A stretch of DNA of 38,994 nt from Streptococcus penaeicida (GTDB lineage Bacteria; Bacillota; Bacilli; Lactobacillales; Streptococcaceae). Shown here piece by piece: positions 7,978 through 16,504 of this stretch (positions are counted from its first letter, which is position 1; each line of letters starts with the position of its first letter). The stretch spans positions 1 through 38,994 of the forward strand of contig NZ_LOCM01000005.1 of assembly GCF_002887775.1 (NCBI RefSeq), in the 5' to 3' direction. Made by a program: the position numbers and the translations under genes. The notes beneath the pieces are model-generated. The model had not been told where the DNA came from, ran no database searches, and worked only from the letters and a program-made list of their open reading frames with translations.

Positions 7978-8841
7978 CTAATCGGTAAGTGATTGGGCAG
8001 TTTTGACGAAAGCAGCAACTTGTGGCAGTTGAAAAGCTTCTTTATTGTAGAGTAAATAAGTTGATCTTACAAAGGGTTCACCATTTTTGAAAGTAAGCTT
8101 TTCTATCCGTCCTTCGAATTCATGTAATCCAATATCTGGGACAATAGCCCAGCCAAGTCCTCGTGTAACCATTTCGACACAGGTTGTGACATTATCAACA
8201 TTTATGCCATTATGTTTATTGGGTTGTAAATGGTTTTCTTGCATCCACTTGGATACTTCTCGCTCAAAACTTAAGTCTGAATGTCTCCCAATGTATGGAA
8301 GTTTCCCTAAATCGAGATTTTGCTTGTCTGAAGAATGTATTAAATTAACCCGTTCACGATTGAGTAAGATTTTTTCTTCTTTCCATTGAAATTCGCCACG
8401 GACAATAGCAATGTCAATCTTCCCTGAAAGTAATTCTTGATAAACTTTTCGACTATAATTTGTTTTGATTTGGATATTGACGTGAGGAAATTCTTGTCGA
8501 TATTTTGCCAGTAATTCTGGGAAGGCATATTGTGCGTAATTGATAGAAATACCAGCACGTATTGTTCCAGAGATGACATTTTTTTGTAATTGAATTTCTT
8601 CACGCATAGCTTGTAATTTATCGACAATTACATAAGCATGCTTCAAGACAATTTCACCCGGCGGTGTGAATCTGATACCTTGGCGAGATCTAATCATTAT
8701 TTGTTCATTTAATTCTTGTTCAATAGCATTAATTCTTTTTGATAATGCTGACTGGGTTACATATAAACGGTCAGCAGCATGTGTAATATTTTGAGTTTTA
8801 TCAAGTGTAATTAATAACTCAAAGTCTCTTTCATCCATCAT
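7978..8841 (-). CDS. LysR-family regulator upstream of citC (CitR-like)
   Basis: The 287-residue protein has an N-terminal LysR helix-turn-helix (YVTQSALSKRINAIEQEL, about residues 27-44) and a C-terminal effector-binding domain. It is cotranscribed with citC and divergent from citD1-citE1-citF1, the usual LysR layout, so it probably activates the first lyase set and represses itself. A LysR-type box at 8881-8895 overlaps the likely -35 of its own promoter. ATGs at 8841 and 8838 are both possible starts. The second has better spacing from AAGGGG. It is a different protein from the LysR at 5865-6767. Confidence 0.85.
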   Translation of the reverse strand: MMDERDFELLITLDKTQNITHAADRLYVTQSALSKRINAIEQELNEQIMIRSRQGIRFTPPGEIVLKHAYVIVDKLQAMREEIQLQKNVISGTIRAGISINYAQYAFPELLAKYRQEFPHVNIQIKTNYSRKVYQELLSGKIDIAIVRGEFQWKEEKILLNRERVNLIHSSDKQNLDLGKLPYIGRHSDLSFEREVSKWMQENHLQPNKHNGINVDNVTTCVEMVTRGLGWAIVPDIGLHEFEGRIEKLTFKNGEPFVRSTYLLYNKEAFQLPQVAAFVKTAQSLTD

Positions 8842-8860
8842 GTTCCCCTTTTTATAGTCT

Positions 8861-8897
8861 ATTATACACGCGCTAGCTATATTTCAAAGTGAAATAG
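8861..8897 (-). promoter_or_regulatory. Promoter of lysR-citC with a LysR-type box
   Basis: The minus-strand -10 TATAAT (revcomp at 8861-8866) lies 17 bp from CTTTGA (revcomp at 8884-8889). ATTTCA-AAG-TGAAAT (8881-8895) is a perfect inverted repeat, and its inner 13 nt fit the LysR consensus T-N11-A. A regulator bound there would cover the -35 of its own gene and could activate the divergent citD1 promoter. Confidence 0.55.
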
Positions 8898-9058
8898 GAA
8901 GAAAAACAGTGAAAAAACATTTAGGTCAATCATAACTTTTTGACATGAAAAGAATTTGAAAAAATGTGAAAACTTGCCTGTGTAGTCTTAGTTGGAAACA
9001 CTATCATCATATGAAGGTATTATTCCTAAAAGGCATGAAAGACGATGAAAAGGGGAGA

Positions 9059-9109
9059 TTTTACTTCTCTTTTCTCATAGTTATAATGGAAGTATCAAAA
9101 GACAAGGAG
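9059..9109 (+). promoter_or_regulatory. Promoter and ribosome binding site of citD1
   Basis: A consensus -10 TATAAT (9082-9087) lies 17 bp after TTTTAC (9059-9064), a poor -35, as expected for an activator-dependent promoter. AAGGAG (9104-9109) sits 6 bp before the ATG at 9116 and decides that start over upstream in-frame ATGs. Confidence 0.55.
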
Positions 9110-9115
9110 TATTAT

Positions 9116-9412
9116 ATGGAAATCAAAAAAACAGCCATTGCTGGGACATTAGAATCCTCGGATGTTCAAGTTATAGTGGAGCCTCAAGATGATGATTTGC
9201 AAATTTGTATTGAAAGCAGTGTAATGAATCAATATGGTTTGGAAATTCAAAGGACAGTAAATCAGGTTTTAGAGCGATTAGGTGTTACTGCAGGAAAAGT
9301 TATGCTAGTTGATAAAGGAGCATTAGATTGTACTATTAAAGCTCGTATTGAAGCAGCCGTTTATAGAAGTAATGATCTATCGGAAAGTAATATTCCATGG
9401 GGGGAATTCTAA
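9116..9412 (+). CDS. citD: Citrate lyase acyl carrier protein (gamma), copy 1
   Basis: CitD carries the 2'-(5''-triphosphoribosyl)-3'-dephospho-CoA group on which acetyl and citryl groups are exchanged. The 98-residue protein begins MEIKKTAIAGTLESSDV. The serine in the ESSD segment near residue 14 is the known attachment site. [18 protein letters not shown] is the conserved C-terminal stretch. It overlaps citE1 by one base (TAATG) and is the first gene of the set. Its sequence differs clearly from the second copy at 18699 (for example in residues 18-50), so this is an old or acquired paralogue rather than a recent duplication. Confidence 0.93.
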   Translation: MEIKKTAIAGTLESSDVQVIVEPQDDDLQICIESSVMNQYGLEIQRTVNQVLERLGVTAGKVMLVDKGALDCTIKARIEAAVYRSNDLSESNIPWGEF

Positions 9413-10326
9413 TGACAATCACAAGACCAAAACCAGAAAAAAATCGTTTACGTCGAACAATGATGTTCTTAAACGCACAAAATCCTGCCTTACTTAAAGA
9501 TGCATATATTTTTGGTTCTGATAGCCTTATTTTAGACTTAGAAGATGCTGTTGCAGAAAACCAAAAAGATGCAGCACGTTTTTCTCTTTACCATGCTTTG
9601 ACTACTGTAGATTATGGTAAAACAGAAGTGTTAGTCCGTATTAATGGCCTTGATACTCCACATTGGCAAGAAGATATTCGTGTTTCTGTAGCTGGTGGAG
9701 CTGATGGTATTCGGATTGCAAAATGTGAATCAGCAAAAGACGTCCAGACTGTTGAGGCAGCAGTATTAGCCGCTGAAAAAGAATTTGGCAAAGAAGAAGG
9801 TCGAACACTTTTAATGGCAGCACTTGAAAGTCCATTAGGCATATTAAATGCACTTGAAATCTGCATGGCATCTGACAGAATGTTTGGTGTAGCTATCGCA
9901 GGGGGAGATTTCAGAAAGTCCATGCATGTGGGAATCGAAAAAGGCGGTATTGAAATTAATACAGCCCGAGGCCTCATGCTATTAGCAGCACGTGCAGCTG
10001 GTATTCAATGTTACGATACTAACTACCCTCGAATTGAAGATATGGAAGGGTATCGCGAAGAAGTTGAATTAGACCGAAAAATGGGATTTGATGGAAAATC
10101 CATCATCAATCCGCGACAAATTCGTTTGGTTCATGAATTATTTGCTCCGTCAAAAGAAGAAATTGCCTATTCTGAAAAACTTCTTCGTTCCATGAATGAA
10201 CAATTAGATAGTGGTGTGGGTGTTTACACTGTTGACGGTAAAATGGTAGATAAACCATTCTTTGAAGACGCTCAACGGATTATTGACTTAGCAAAAGCTA
10301 GTGGCATCTGCCATGGGGAATTGTAA
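9412..10326 (+). CDS. citE: Citrate lyase beta subunit-like (CitE), divergent copy 1
   Basis: CitE cleaves the citryl-carrier intermediate to oxaloacetate and acetyl-carrier. This 304-residue protein is clearly in the CitE/HpcH family: LDLEDAV, VRING, ESPLGILNA with the metal-binding Glu, GFDGKSIINPRQI, and GKMVDKP. It departs from normal CitE at several usually fixed places. FVPGAN is FLNAQN, RLPKT is RIAKC, and the [13 protein letters not shown] loop of copy 2 is GGDFRKSMHVGIE, keeping the metal-ligand Asp but losing the Glu before it and the Arg pair. That suggests a changed substrate or partner. The ATG at 9412 follows GGGGGGA and overlaps the citD1 stop. A longer start at 9397 is unlikely. 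Confidence 0.88.
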   Translation: MTITRPKPEKNRLRRTMMFLNAQNPALLKDAYIFGSDSLILDLEDAVAENQKDAARFSLYHALTTVDYGKTEVLVRINGLDTPHWQEDIRVSVAGGADGIRIAKCESAKDVQTVEAAVLAAEKEFGKEEGRTLLMAALESPLGILNALEICMASDRMFGVAIAGGDFRKSMHVGIEKGGIEINTARGLMLLAARAAGIQCYDTNYPRIEDMEGYREEVELDRKMGFDGKSIINPRQIRLVHELFAPSKEEIAYSEKLLRSMNEQLDSGVGVYTVDGKMVDKPFFEDAQRIIDLAKASGICHGEL

Positions 10327-10340
10327 GAAAGGGAAAAATT

Positions 10341-11899
10341 ATGAAAAATGCAGTAAATCGCGATATACCTGAACAATTTTTAATTAACAATTATGAATTA
10401 TATCAGGGCAAGTATTATATGGATGGAAAATTTTTTCAAAAGGCAGCCCCTAAATCACGTCCCTTTGTAAAACCAGTAGAAAGTAAAGTTGTCAAATCGA
10501 TAAAAGAAGCCTGTGAAAAAATTGGTGTTCATGATGGAATGACAGTTTCATTCCATCATGAGCTTCGTAATGGTGACTATGTGATGAGCATGGTGGCAAA
10601 AGTCTTGGTTGAAGAACTCGGCGTTAGAGATTTAAACATAGCAGCAACTTCCTTAGGGGATGCTCAAGATTTGATTGCAGATTATATTGAAGCCGGATAT
10701 GTAACGGGCATTCAAACTTCTGGTATCCGTGGACGTGTGGGAGAAGTTGTTTCGGCTGGGAAACTAAAGACTCCAGCTATCATTCGTAGCCACGGAGGAC
10801 GTCCTCGTGCTATTTCTGCAGGTGAAGTTCATATTGATATTGCCTTTATGGCAGCAGCATCTTCAGATAAACAGGGTAATTCAAAAGGAACTGGCGGGAA
10901 AAATAATTTCGGTTCTATGGCTATGCCATTGATGATTCCCGATACGCTGATAACACTGTCATTATCACTGATACATTAAATAACTATCCAAATGTTCCAT
11001 GTACTGTTGACGCCATCAATGTTGATTATGTTGTAGTTGTGGATGAAATTGGTGACAATAAAAAAATCCAAACTAATGAAGCAAGGGCAACTCAAGATCC
11101 TAGAGAATTGATGATGGCTGAAAATGTTGCTAATATCATCGCTGCAACGCCATATTTTAAAGAAGGTTTCTCTTTCCAAACTGGTGCAGGTGGACCATCC
11201 TTGGCAGTTAACCGCTTCTTAGAAGCCCATATGCGTGAGCGCAATTTGAAAATGGGGTTTGCAGTAGGTGGGATTACAAAAGCCATTTGTGATTTACAAG
11301 ACAAAGGTTTAGTAGGACACATCTTTGATGTACAAAACTTTGATTTGTCAGCAGGTCAACATTTAGAAAGTCACCCAAATCATCATGAGATGAGTATTAG
11401 TCAATACGCAGACCCCTTCAATAAAGGTGCATTTGTAAACATTCTTGACTTCGTTGTTCTCTCTGCTTTAGAGATTGATACTGATTTTAATGTCAATGTT
11501 ATCACAGGTTCAGATGGTGTTCTTAGAGGAGCTCCTGGTGGGCATCCAGATACTGCAGCAGGAAGTAAATGTTGTATCATCGTTACACCATTAACCCGTG
11601 GTCGGATGGCTACTGTTTGTGAAAAAGTTGTGACAGTAACAACACCAGGAGATTGTGTTGATGTTCTTGTGACTGATTATGGTATTGCAGTAAATCCATT
11701 AAGAGAAGACATTAAAACTTGCCTAGACCAGGCTGGTATTGCTCATGTTAGTATTGAATCTCTAAAGGAGAAAGCTTACAACTTAGTTGGTATCCCTAAA
11801 AATCTCGAATGGGAAGATGATGTTGTCGCTCTTGTCGAAGCGCGTGATGGCACATTACTTGATGTCGTTAGAAAGATAAAACCATTAACTCTGGATTAA
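10341..11899 (+). pseudogene. citF: Citrate lyase alpha subunit (CitF) copy 1, frameshifted
   Basis: CitF transfers the carrier thioester from acetate to citrate. The gene spans 519 codons if read through. It starts at the ATG at 10341 after AAGGGAAAAATT. The first frame runs to 10979 and the second continues to 11899. Restoring one base near 10919-10921 (GG to GGG after TCTATG) rejoins the frames and yields a continuous CitF sequence through DTLNNYPNVP. Both halves are well conserved, including GVHDGMTVSFHHELR, SHGGRPRA, SFQTGAGGPSLAV and NVNVITGSDGVLRGA. A sequencing deletion is more likely than decay, but if real, this lyase copy would be inactive. A strong terminator follows at 11912-11940. 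Confidence 0.85.
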
Positions 11900-11911
11900 A
11901 ATTGAAAAGCT

Positions 11912-11949
11912 AAAAGAGATGAATGACAATCATCTCTTTTGGTCTTTTT
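11912..11949 (+). terminator. Rho-independent terminator after citDEF copy 1
   Basis: AAAAGAGATGA (11912-11922) pairs with TCATCTCTTTT (11930-11940), an 11-bp stem with a 7-nt loop, followed by GGTCTTTTT. It begins 13 bp past the citF1 stop. Confidence 0.8.
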
Positions 11950-11998
11950 AGTGTATAATAGCAGTTATGACAAAAAGTAAAGAAAGATTGGAGAAGAT

Positions 11999-13063
11999 GT
12001 GACTAGTTTTACAATGACGCTTTTGGTAGGCCTAGTTGGTGGCTTACTAGCGAAGAAATTAAAAGTCCCCGGTGCCTTTATGATTGGTAGTATGATTGCT
12101 GTTGCTGTCATATCGATTCTAACGGGACAAATGACCATTGCCCATCAGTTTAAACTACTTGCTCAAATTATTAGTGGTGCCTATATAGGACAGCAAGTTT
12201 CAAAAAGAGATTTTTTGAATTTACCACATCTGGCAAAAGCTATAGCTGGTCTCATGACGCTTTTTACCCTTAATATGTTTGTCTTAGGGTCTGTCTTTAT
12301 GACTTTTTTCAAGATGGATATGATGACTGCTTTCCTTTCTTGTTTGCCTGGAGGTATAGTTGATGTTTCGCTGATGGCCATTGATATGGGGGCTAAGCCC
12401 GATATTGTAGCGACTATGCAATCCGTTCGTTTGATTGGTATCTTATTAATTTTGCCCGCTTGGGTTTCTTTTATAACGAATCGCTTCGCACCAGAGCTAA
12501 GACAAAAGTCTGCGACTGCTTCAAAACAAGTAGGGAAAGTAGGACAAGTGCTGGCTGGCAAGAATCGCCTTAAAAATGACTTACTCATTCTGCTAGTGGC
12601 AACCATTGCAGGCTTGATTGGCAATGCCTTAGGGGTTCCCGTCGGAGCACTTATCTTTGCACTTTTAGCATCTTCCGCCCTAAAAATAAAAAAAGAAACG
12701 GTGCAAATGACCAAGTCCATTAGGTCCTTTGCCCAAATTTTAGCAGGTGCTTTGATTGGTACGAGTTTTACTCATGAGAGTTTATTGGACATGAAAGACT
12801 TGTTTATTCCGATACTTTTAATGCTTGGCAGTTACATGTTGATTAATGCCTTTTTCGGCTATCTCATGTATAAACGCGGGCTTTTGGATATTCAGTCGGC
12901 TCTCTTTGCCTCCTCACCAGCCGGTGCTACAGATATTTCTCTTTTGGCAGGAGAATTAGGGGGCGATATGCCTAAGATTGCCGGTATTCAGATTAGTCGG
13001 ACCATGTACACCGTCATTATAATGCCCTTGTTAATTAAACTTATTTTCCATCTTTTCCATTAA
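11999..13063 (+). CDS. AbrB-family membrane protein (putative transporter, PF05145 type)
   Basis: The 354-residue polytopic membrane protein has two similar halves. Each has a glycine-rich helix start (GGLLAKKLKVPGAFMIGSM; GLIGNALGVPVGALIFALL) and a later SCLPGGIVDVSLMA or SSPAGATDISLLA segment, the hallmark of the AbrB duplication family. The family is linked to export or regulation by weak annotation only, and no substrate is known. The start is GTG at 11999 after GGAG; ATG at 11997 is followed at once by a stop. TATAAT at 11954-11959 is a possible -10. It sits between lyase set 1 and citG, which makes an organic acid or product transporter plausible, but this is inference from position. 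Confidence 0.8.
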   Translation: MTSFTMTLLVGLVGGLLAKKLKVPGAFMIGSMIAVAVISILTGQMTIAHQFKLLAQIISGAYIGQQVSKRDFLNLPHLAKAIAGLMTLFTLNMFVLGSVFMTFFKMDMMTAFLSCLPGGIVDVSLMAIDMGAKPDIVATMQSVRLIGILLILPAWVSFITNRFAPELRQKSATASKQVGKVGQVLAGKNRLKNDLLILLVATIAGLIGNALGVPVGALIFALLASSALKIKKETVQMTKSIRSFAQILAGALIGTSFTHESLLDMKDLFIPILLMLGSYMLINAFFGYLMYKRGLLDIQSALFASSPAGATDISLLAGELGGDMPKIAGIQISRTMYTVIIMPLLIKLIFHLFH

Positions 13064-13096
13064 AAAAACAGGTTGCTAACTGGCAACCTGTTTTTT
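13063..13096. terminator. Bidirectional terminator between the AbrB gene and citG
   Basis: AAAAAACAGGTTGC (13063-13076) pairs perfectly with GCAACCTGTTTTTT (13083-13096), leaving a 6-nt loop. T runs on both strands let it serve the converging genes on each side. Confidence 0.9.
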
Positions 13097-13098
13097 GG

Positions 13099-13989
13099 TT
13101 AGATGAGTTTTTCTAAAAAAGCAAAATAAAGTGTTAGAGCTAATAGGTCTGCAGAACCACCTGGACTAAGATGACGTTTGACCAGGTGACAGTTGTAATC
13201 GTCCAAGCTGCAAACTAGCTGTTCATAAGTGTCACTATTTTTGAGTATGGATTGACTTTCAGCTTGTACCTGATACATATCATCAATACTTCCTCTGTGG
13301 ATGATATTAGCATCCTCAACAAATGTCATCAAAAAGAGTAAGAGTCGTAGTTCTTGTTCTTGACTTGACATTTCCGTTTTCGATAACTGTCGTAGATAAG
13401 GTAGTGACTTTTCCCAAATACTAGGATAGCCTTGACTGGCTTCGCCTCGTGGCCCCTTGATACCATAGTTTAAATAGAGTTTTTCACCATAAGTCAATTC
13501 TGTTTTGCTCTGCAAATCGCCTAAATCCATTTCAATTAAATGACTGGTCATTGGGATGATAGCTTGACAAATGGCTTGGCTATTTTCCGCTGAAAAAGAG
13601 GAAGGACTGTCTAAAAGTTCTGGATGTTGGGCGAGATAGGCGCCGGTCGAACCTAATAGCAAGGCGAAAGAGAAGTTGACGCCTTTGTGGGTATTGATGC
13701 CTTTAGTGGCCTTAAACATAGATTTTTCGGCTAGTATACCTTCTTGTCGCAGAAGTTCAAAGAGTTCTTCTGGTTTCTTTTGGTGGTGGGAATAACCCAG
13801 CTCTAGATAGCGCTGGAAGTGAGGAGCAAGCGCCAGAGTAGAATCCACGAAAGTTGTCAAGGTCATGTCAGTATGAGATCCATTATTTGCCCCATCAACA
13901 AGCCCCGGCTTTGGGGTTAAGGTTACTTCGTAGAGTAGGGCTTTTATGGCTAATTGACTGAAATAAGCCAACTTATCTGTTTGGATCAT
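13099..13989 (-). CDS. citG: Triphosphoribosyl-dephospho-CoA synthase
   Basis: CitG makes the precursor of the lyase prosthetic group from ATP and dephospho-CoA. The 296-residue protein has the conserved TPKPGLVDGANNGSH near residue 22, THKGVNFSFALL near residue 101, GIKGPRGEASQGYP near residue 173, and a C-terminal LSPGGSADLLALT, all typical of CitG/MdcB. It overlaps the end of the upstream citO-like gene by 17 bp, so the two are cotranslated. A single citG serves both citD copies in this window. Confidence 0.93.
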   Translation of the reverse strand: MIQTDKLAYFSQLAIKALLYEVTLTPKPGLVDGANNGSHTDMTLTTFVDSTLALAPHFQRYLELGYSHHQKKPEELFELLRQEGILAEKSMFKATKGINTHKGVNFSFALLLGSTGAYLAQHPELLDSPSSFSAENSQAICQAIIPMTSHLIEMDLGDLQSKTELTYGEKLYLNYGIKGPRGEASQGYPSIWEKSLPYLRQLSKTEMSSQEQELRLLLFLMTFVEDANIIHRGSIDDMYQVQAESQSILKNSDTYEQLVCSLDDYNCHLVKRHLSPGGSADLLALTLYFAFLEKLI

Positions 13990-14674
13990 TGTCTTGTTCC
14001 ATTTCTTGAATAATGAAATCTAAGGAGTGGTTTAAATGCTCGTGGGTAATTAAGGTGACTTGCTGGTAGTCCTTATTTTTCATACCTCGATAAATCATCC
14101 AATGTTCATCTAATGCCTTGCGACGACGCTCATCAGAAGAGATGGAGATGCGTCTGAAATAGAGGAGATAGGCTTGTAGTTCAGACACAATTTCTTTAAG
14201 ACGTAACATTTGGCTCTTTTCATAAATCAAATTGTTAAAGTCGTTGAAATTTTTTAGAACCTTATCGATCTCGTGTTCTAATAAATAACCCTCACAAGTG
14301 TCTAGGAGTTCCTTCATTTCATCAAAATCAGCTTTTGTCATCTTATTCATGGCTGTGGTCGATGCAAGGGTCTCAAGTGATTTACGAATTTCAAAAATTT
14401 CGTGCGCATCTTGTAAACTAACACCTTTTACAATAATTCCTCTATTAGGAATATGTTCAACTAATTTTTCTTCCTCTAGGACACCCAATGCGTACCGGAT
14501 AGGTGTACGGCTTATATTGAGTTCTGTTGAGAATTCTTTTTCATTGATACGTGTTCCCGCTGGTATTTCTCGCAGGACAATGGTTTTTTTAAAGGCTTCA
14601 TACAAGGCGATTTTTAGAGGTATATTTTTTGATAATTCTAAGTTATTTTTGACCAATTGTGTGATTGAAGTCAT
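13973..14674 (-). CDS. citO: GntR-family regulator of citrate genes (CitO-like)
   Basis: The 233-residue protein has an N-terminal GntR winged helix (ELNISRTPIRYALGVLEEEKL, about residues 50-70) and an FCD-type helical effector domain. In E. faecalis, CitO of this class binds citrate and activates both divergent cit operons from their shared intergenic region. Here the gene lies downstream of the CitMHS transporter and upstream of citG, a similar neighbourhood, so I infer the same role at 16232-16571. The usual FCD metal ligands Asp-x3-His appear to be replaced by Phe-x3-Asn in the NFNDFNNLIYE segment, so effector binding may not need the typical metal. A likely terminator at 14775-14810 separates it from the transporter gene, so it may have its own promoter. 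Confidence 0.85.
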   Translation of the reverse strand: MTSITQLVKNNLELSKNIPLKIALYEAFKKTIVLREIPAGTRINEKEFSTELNISRTPIRYALGVLEEEKLVEHIPNRGIIVKGVSLQDAHEIFEIRKSLETLASTTAMNKMTKADFDEMKELLDTCEGYLLEHEIDKVLKNFNDFNNLIYEKSQMLRLKEIVSELQAYLLYFRRISISSDERRRKALDEHWMIYRGMKNKDYQQVTLITHEHLNHSLDFIIQEMEQDNDPNR

Positions 14675-14774
14675 AGGGTCTCCTTCAGGCTTTTCTTTTC
14701 ATTACATTATAACCAATTTTTGTTAATAAATATAGGTTAAGCTAGAATTGAATTGAAGAGTCGTTTCTTTAATT

Positions 14775-14810
14775 AAAAAAAGGATATCCTACTAGGAGAA
14801 TAACCTTTTT
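14775..14810 (-). terminator. Probable terminator after the CitMHS transporter gene
   Basis: AAAAAGG (14777-14783) pairs with CCTTTTT (14804-14810), with an inner TCCT/AGGA pairing. The minus-strand copy is followed by more T residues. It is weaker than the others in the window, so read-through into citO is possible. Confidence 0.5.
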
Positions 14811-14827
14811 AGCGGAGGTAAATCACA

Positions 14828-16231
14828 TTATTGTGGAATGTAGATTGGCATGTGTCCCATAAGAACAATTGTTACGATAAAGATAATAAAGATACCAAGG
14901 GCATATTTACCAGCAGTACGTTGCCATTCTCCCATATCTAATCCTGTTAAACGAAGGAGAAGATAAATAAAGGCTACTAGTGGGCTTAATAAGTGGAAGG
15001 CTTGTCCCATAAGTGATGCTAATGCCATAGACATATTATCAAAACCATAACGAGCACCAGCTTGAGCAAGGACTGGCATAATACCGTAGTAGAATCCATC
15101 ATTTGAAAGGAAGAATGTTCCTGGAGCTGATAGGAGGGCTATAATTATTCCCCAGAATCCAGCTAATTGTTTAGGAATAATAGTGGTAAAGCTTTGTGCT
15201 AATGCATTCGCCATACCTGATCCTTGGAATAATCCCATAAAGATTCCGGCAGCAAAGACGAGAATAACAACTTGAACGGCATCACCGGCGTTGTCACCGA
15301 TACGTTTTGATTGATCTTTTAAGTTTGGATAGTTAACCATCAAGGCAACAATAGTTCCAACGGCAAAGAGTAGTAATGAAGGGACTTCGATTGCTGAGAT
15401 AAATGAACCGGCAACCAACCAAGCGATTAAGACAATAGTCATAATGCCATTGAAAAGGAATAAATCTGGACGGCGTGTTGCCTCTTTTTCAGGATCAGAA
15501 ATTTTTGTTAATTTACTCATTTCTTCATCTGAAAGATTAGTGATACCAAGACGTTTACGTTCTTTACGACCCATGCTTGGGGCAACAAAGAAGATAACAT
15601 AGAGAAGTGAAAGAATCATTCCTGGTGCTAGGTAAGCGAGAATTTCTGAACCAACGTTAAGTACAGACATGGCGCGTGCTGTAGGACCACCCCATGGGAG
15701 TAAGTTCATAATAGTATTTTGAAGGATGATGAGGACACCTAGGTTCATGACTTTCATGTTCAATTTTTGATAAATTGGTAAGAAAGCAGAAACTACGATT
15801 AATGTTGTTGTTGTACCGTCACCATTCATAGATACAGCTGCAGAAACAATGGCGGTTGCCATCAAGACTTTCATAGGATCGCCTTTTGCGAAGCGAATCA
15901 TTTTTTCTGTAATAGGGTCAAATAAACCTGTATCTAACATGATTGAGAAGTATAAGATTGCAAAAAGCAACATAATACCAGTTTTGGCAGTTTGGTTAAT
16001 ACCATATAAAACCATAGGACCAATAGCTGATAAGTTATTGGCAAGTTTTTCACCGCCTAATGATTCAACAAAGGCTGGGTCAGCTTTGATATCCGCAACA
16101 CCTGTAAGGAAGGCGATAATGGTGAATACCAAAGGGATCATGACTAATGCTGATAACGGCGACATTTTCTTAGACATTACAACGTACATGAAAATGGCAA
16201 TCATAGCATAAGCTAAAATAGTGAGTAACAT
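14828..16231 (-). CDS. citH: CitMHS-family citrate transporter (CitH-like)
   Basis: This metal-citrate/proton symporter of about 467 residues provides the substrate for the divergent lyase and decarboxylase operon. It shows the family's repeated halves: ILYFSIMLDTGLFDPI, SMNGDGTTTTLIV, NLLPWGGPTARAMSVL, then FAAGIFMGLFQGSGMANA and LSAPGTFFLSNDGFYYG. Two ATGs lie near the 5' end. The one at 16237 touches the GGAG sequence, so the one at 16231 with 6-nt spacing is the better start. It is paralogous to 4510-5868, but the divergent position next to oadH and the CitO-like gene matches E. faecalis citH, so citrate is the likely substrate. Confidence 0.9.
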   Translation of the reverse strand: MLLTILAYAMIAIFMYVVMSKKMSPLSALVMIPLVFTIIAFLTGVADIKADPAFVESLGGEKLANNLSAIGPMVLYGINQTAKTGIMLLFAILYFSIMLDTGLFDPITEKMIRFAKGDPMKVLMATAIVSAAVSMNGDGTTTTLIVVSAFLPIYQKLNMKVMNLGVLIILQNTIMNLLPWGGPTARAMSVLNVGSEILAYLAPGMILSLLYVIFFVAPSMGRKERKRLGITNLSDEEMSKLTKISDPEKEATRRPDLFLFNGIMTIVLIAWLVAGSFISAIEVPSLLLFAVGTIVALMVNYPNLKDQSKRIGDNAGDAVQVVILVFAAGIFMGLFQGSGMANALAQSFTTIIPKQLAGFWGIIIALLSAPGTFFLSNDGFYYGIMPVLAQAGARYGFDNMSMALASLMGQAFHLLSPLVAFIYLLLRLTGLDMGEWQRTAGKYALGIFIIFIVTIVLMGHMPIYIPQ

Positions 16232-16345
16232 AGACATCTCCTTTTATAAAATATATTTAGTGATAAAATTGGGTATTTGCTAAAAGAGAGCTTACTATTT
16301 TCATTAAAATATCTGTCTTTAAGCAAGTAACAACCATAGTTTATA

Positions 16346-16373
16346 TGAAAGCGCTTGAAAACGAAAGCGCTTT
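16346..16373. promoter_or_regulatory. Tandem cre-like sites
   Basis: TGAAAGCGCTTGAA (16346-16359) and CGAAAGCGCTTTTT (16362-16375) each contain the palindromic CcpA core AAGCGCTT, spaced 16 bp apart. The first misses the 14-bp consensus at two positions and the second at three. They lie midway between the divergent genes, so either operon could be repressed. Confidence 0.6.
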
Positions 16374-16481
16374 TTTAAGAAAAAACAATAAAAAAACATA
16401 AAAGAGTAAAATATTTTCGAAAGAGAGAGAAATTTTTCAATGATATTATCAGAAAATGAAAAAACACAAAAAAGCCAAAAA

Positions 16482-16504
16482 TAAATGCGTTTTCATAATA
16501 TAAT
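16482..16504 (+). promoter_or_regulatory. OAD-cit operon -10 with an overlapping cre-like site
   Basis: TATAAT (16499-16504) is a good -10, but no -35 lies at the right distance, which fits an activator-dependent promoter. TAAATGCGTTTTCA (16482-16495) matches the cre consensus with two mismatches and overlaps the spacer, in nearly the same place relative to the -10 as in the aconitate operon. Confidence 0.55.

Noticed and set aside
8966..9115. N-terminal extension of CitD copy 1
   Set aside because: The upstream in-frame ATGs cross the likely promoter, and the AAGGAG at 9104 and family length place the start at 9116.
12181..12720. A 179-codon open frame on the minus strand
   Set aside because: It lies wholly inside the AbrB-family gene on the other strand, has no ribosome binding site and shows no family features.
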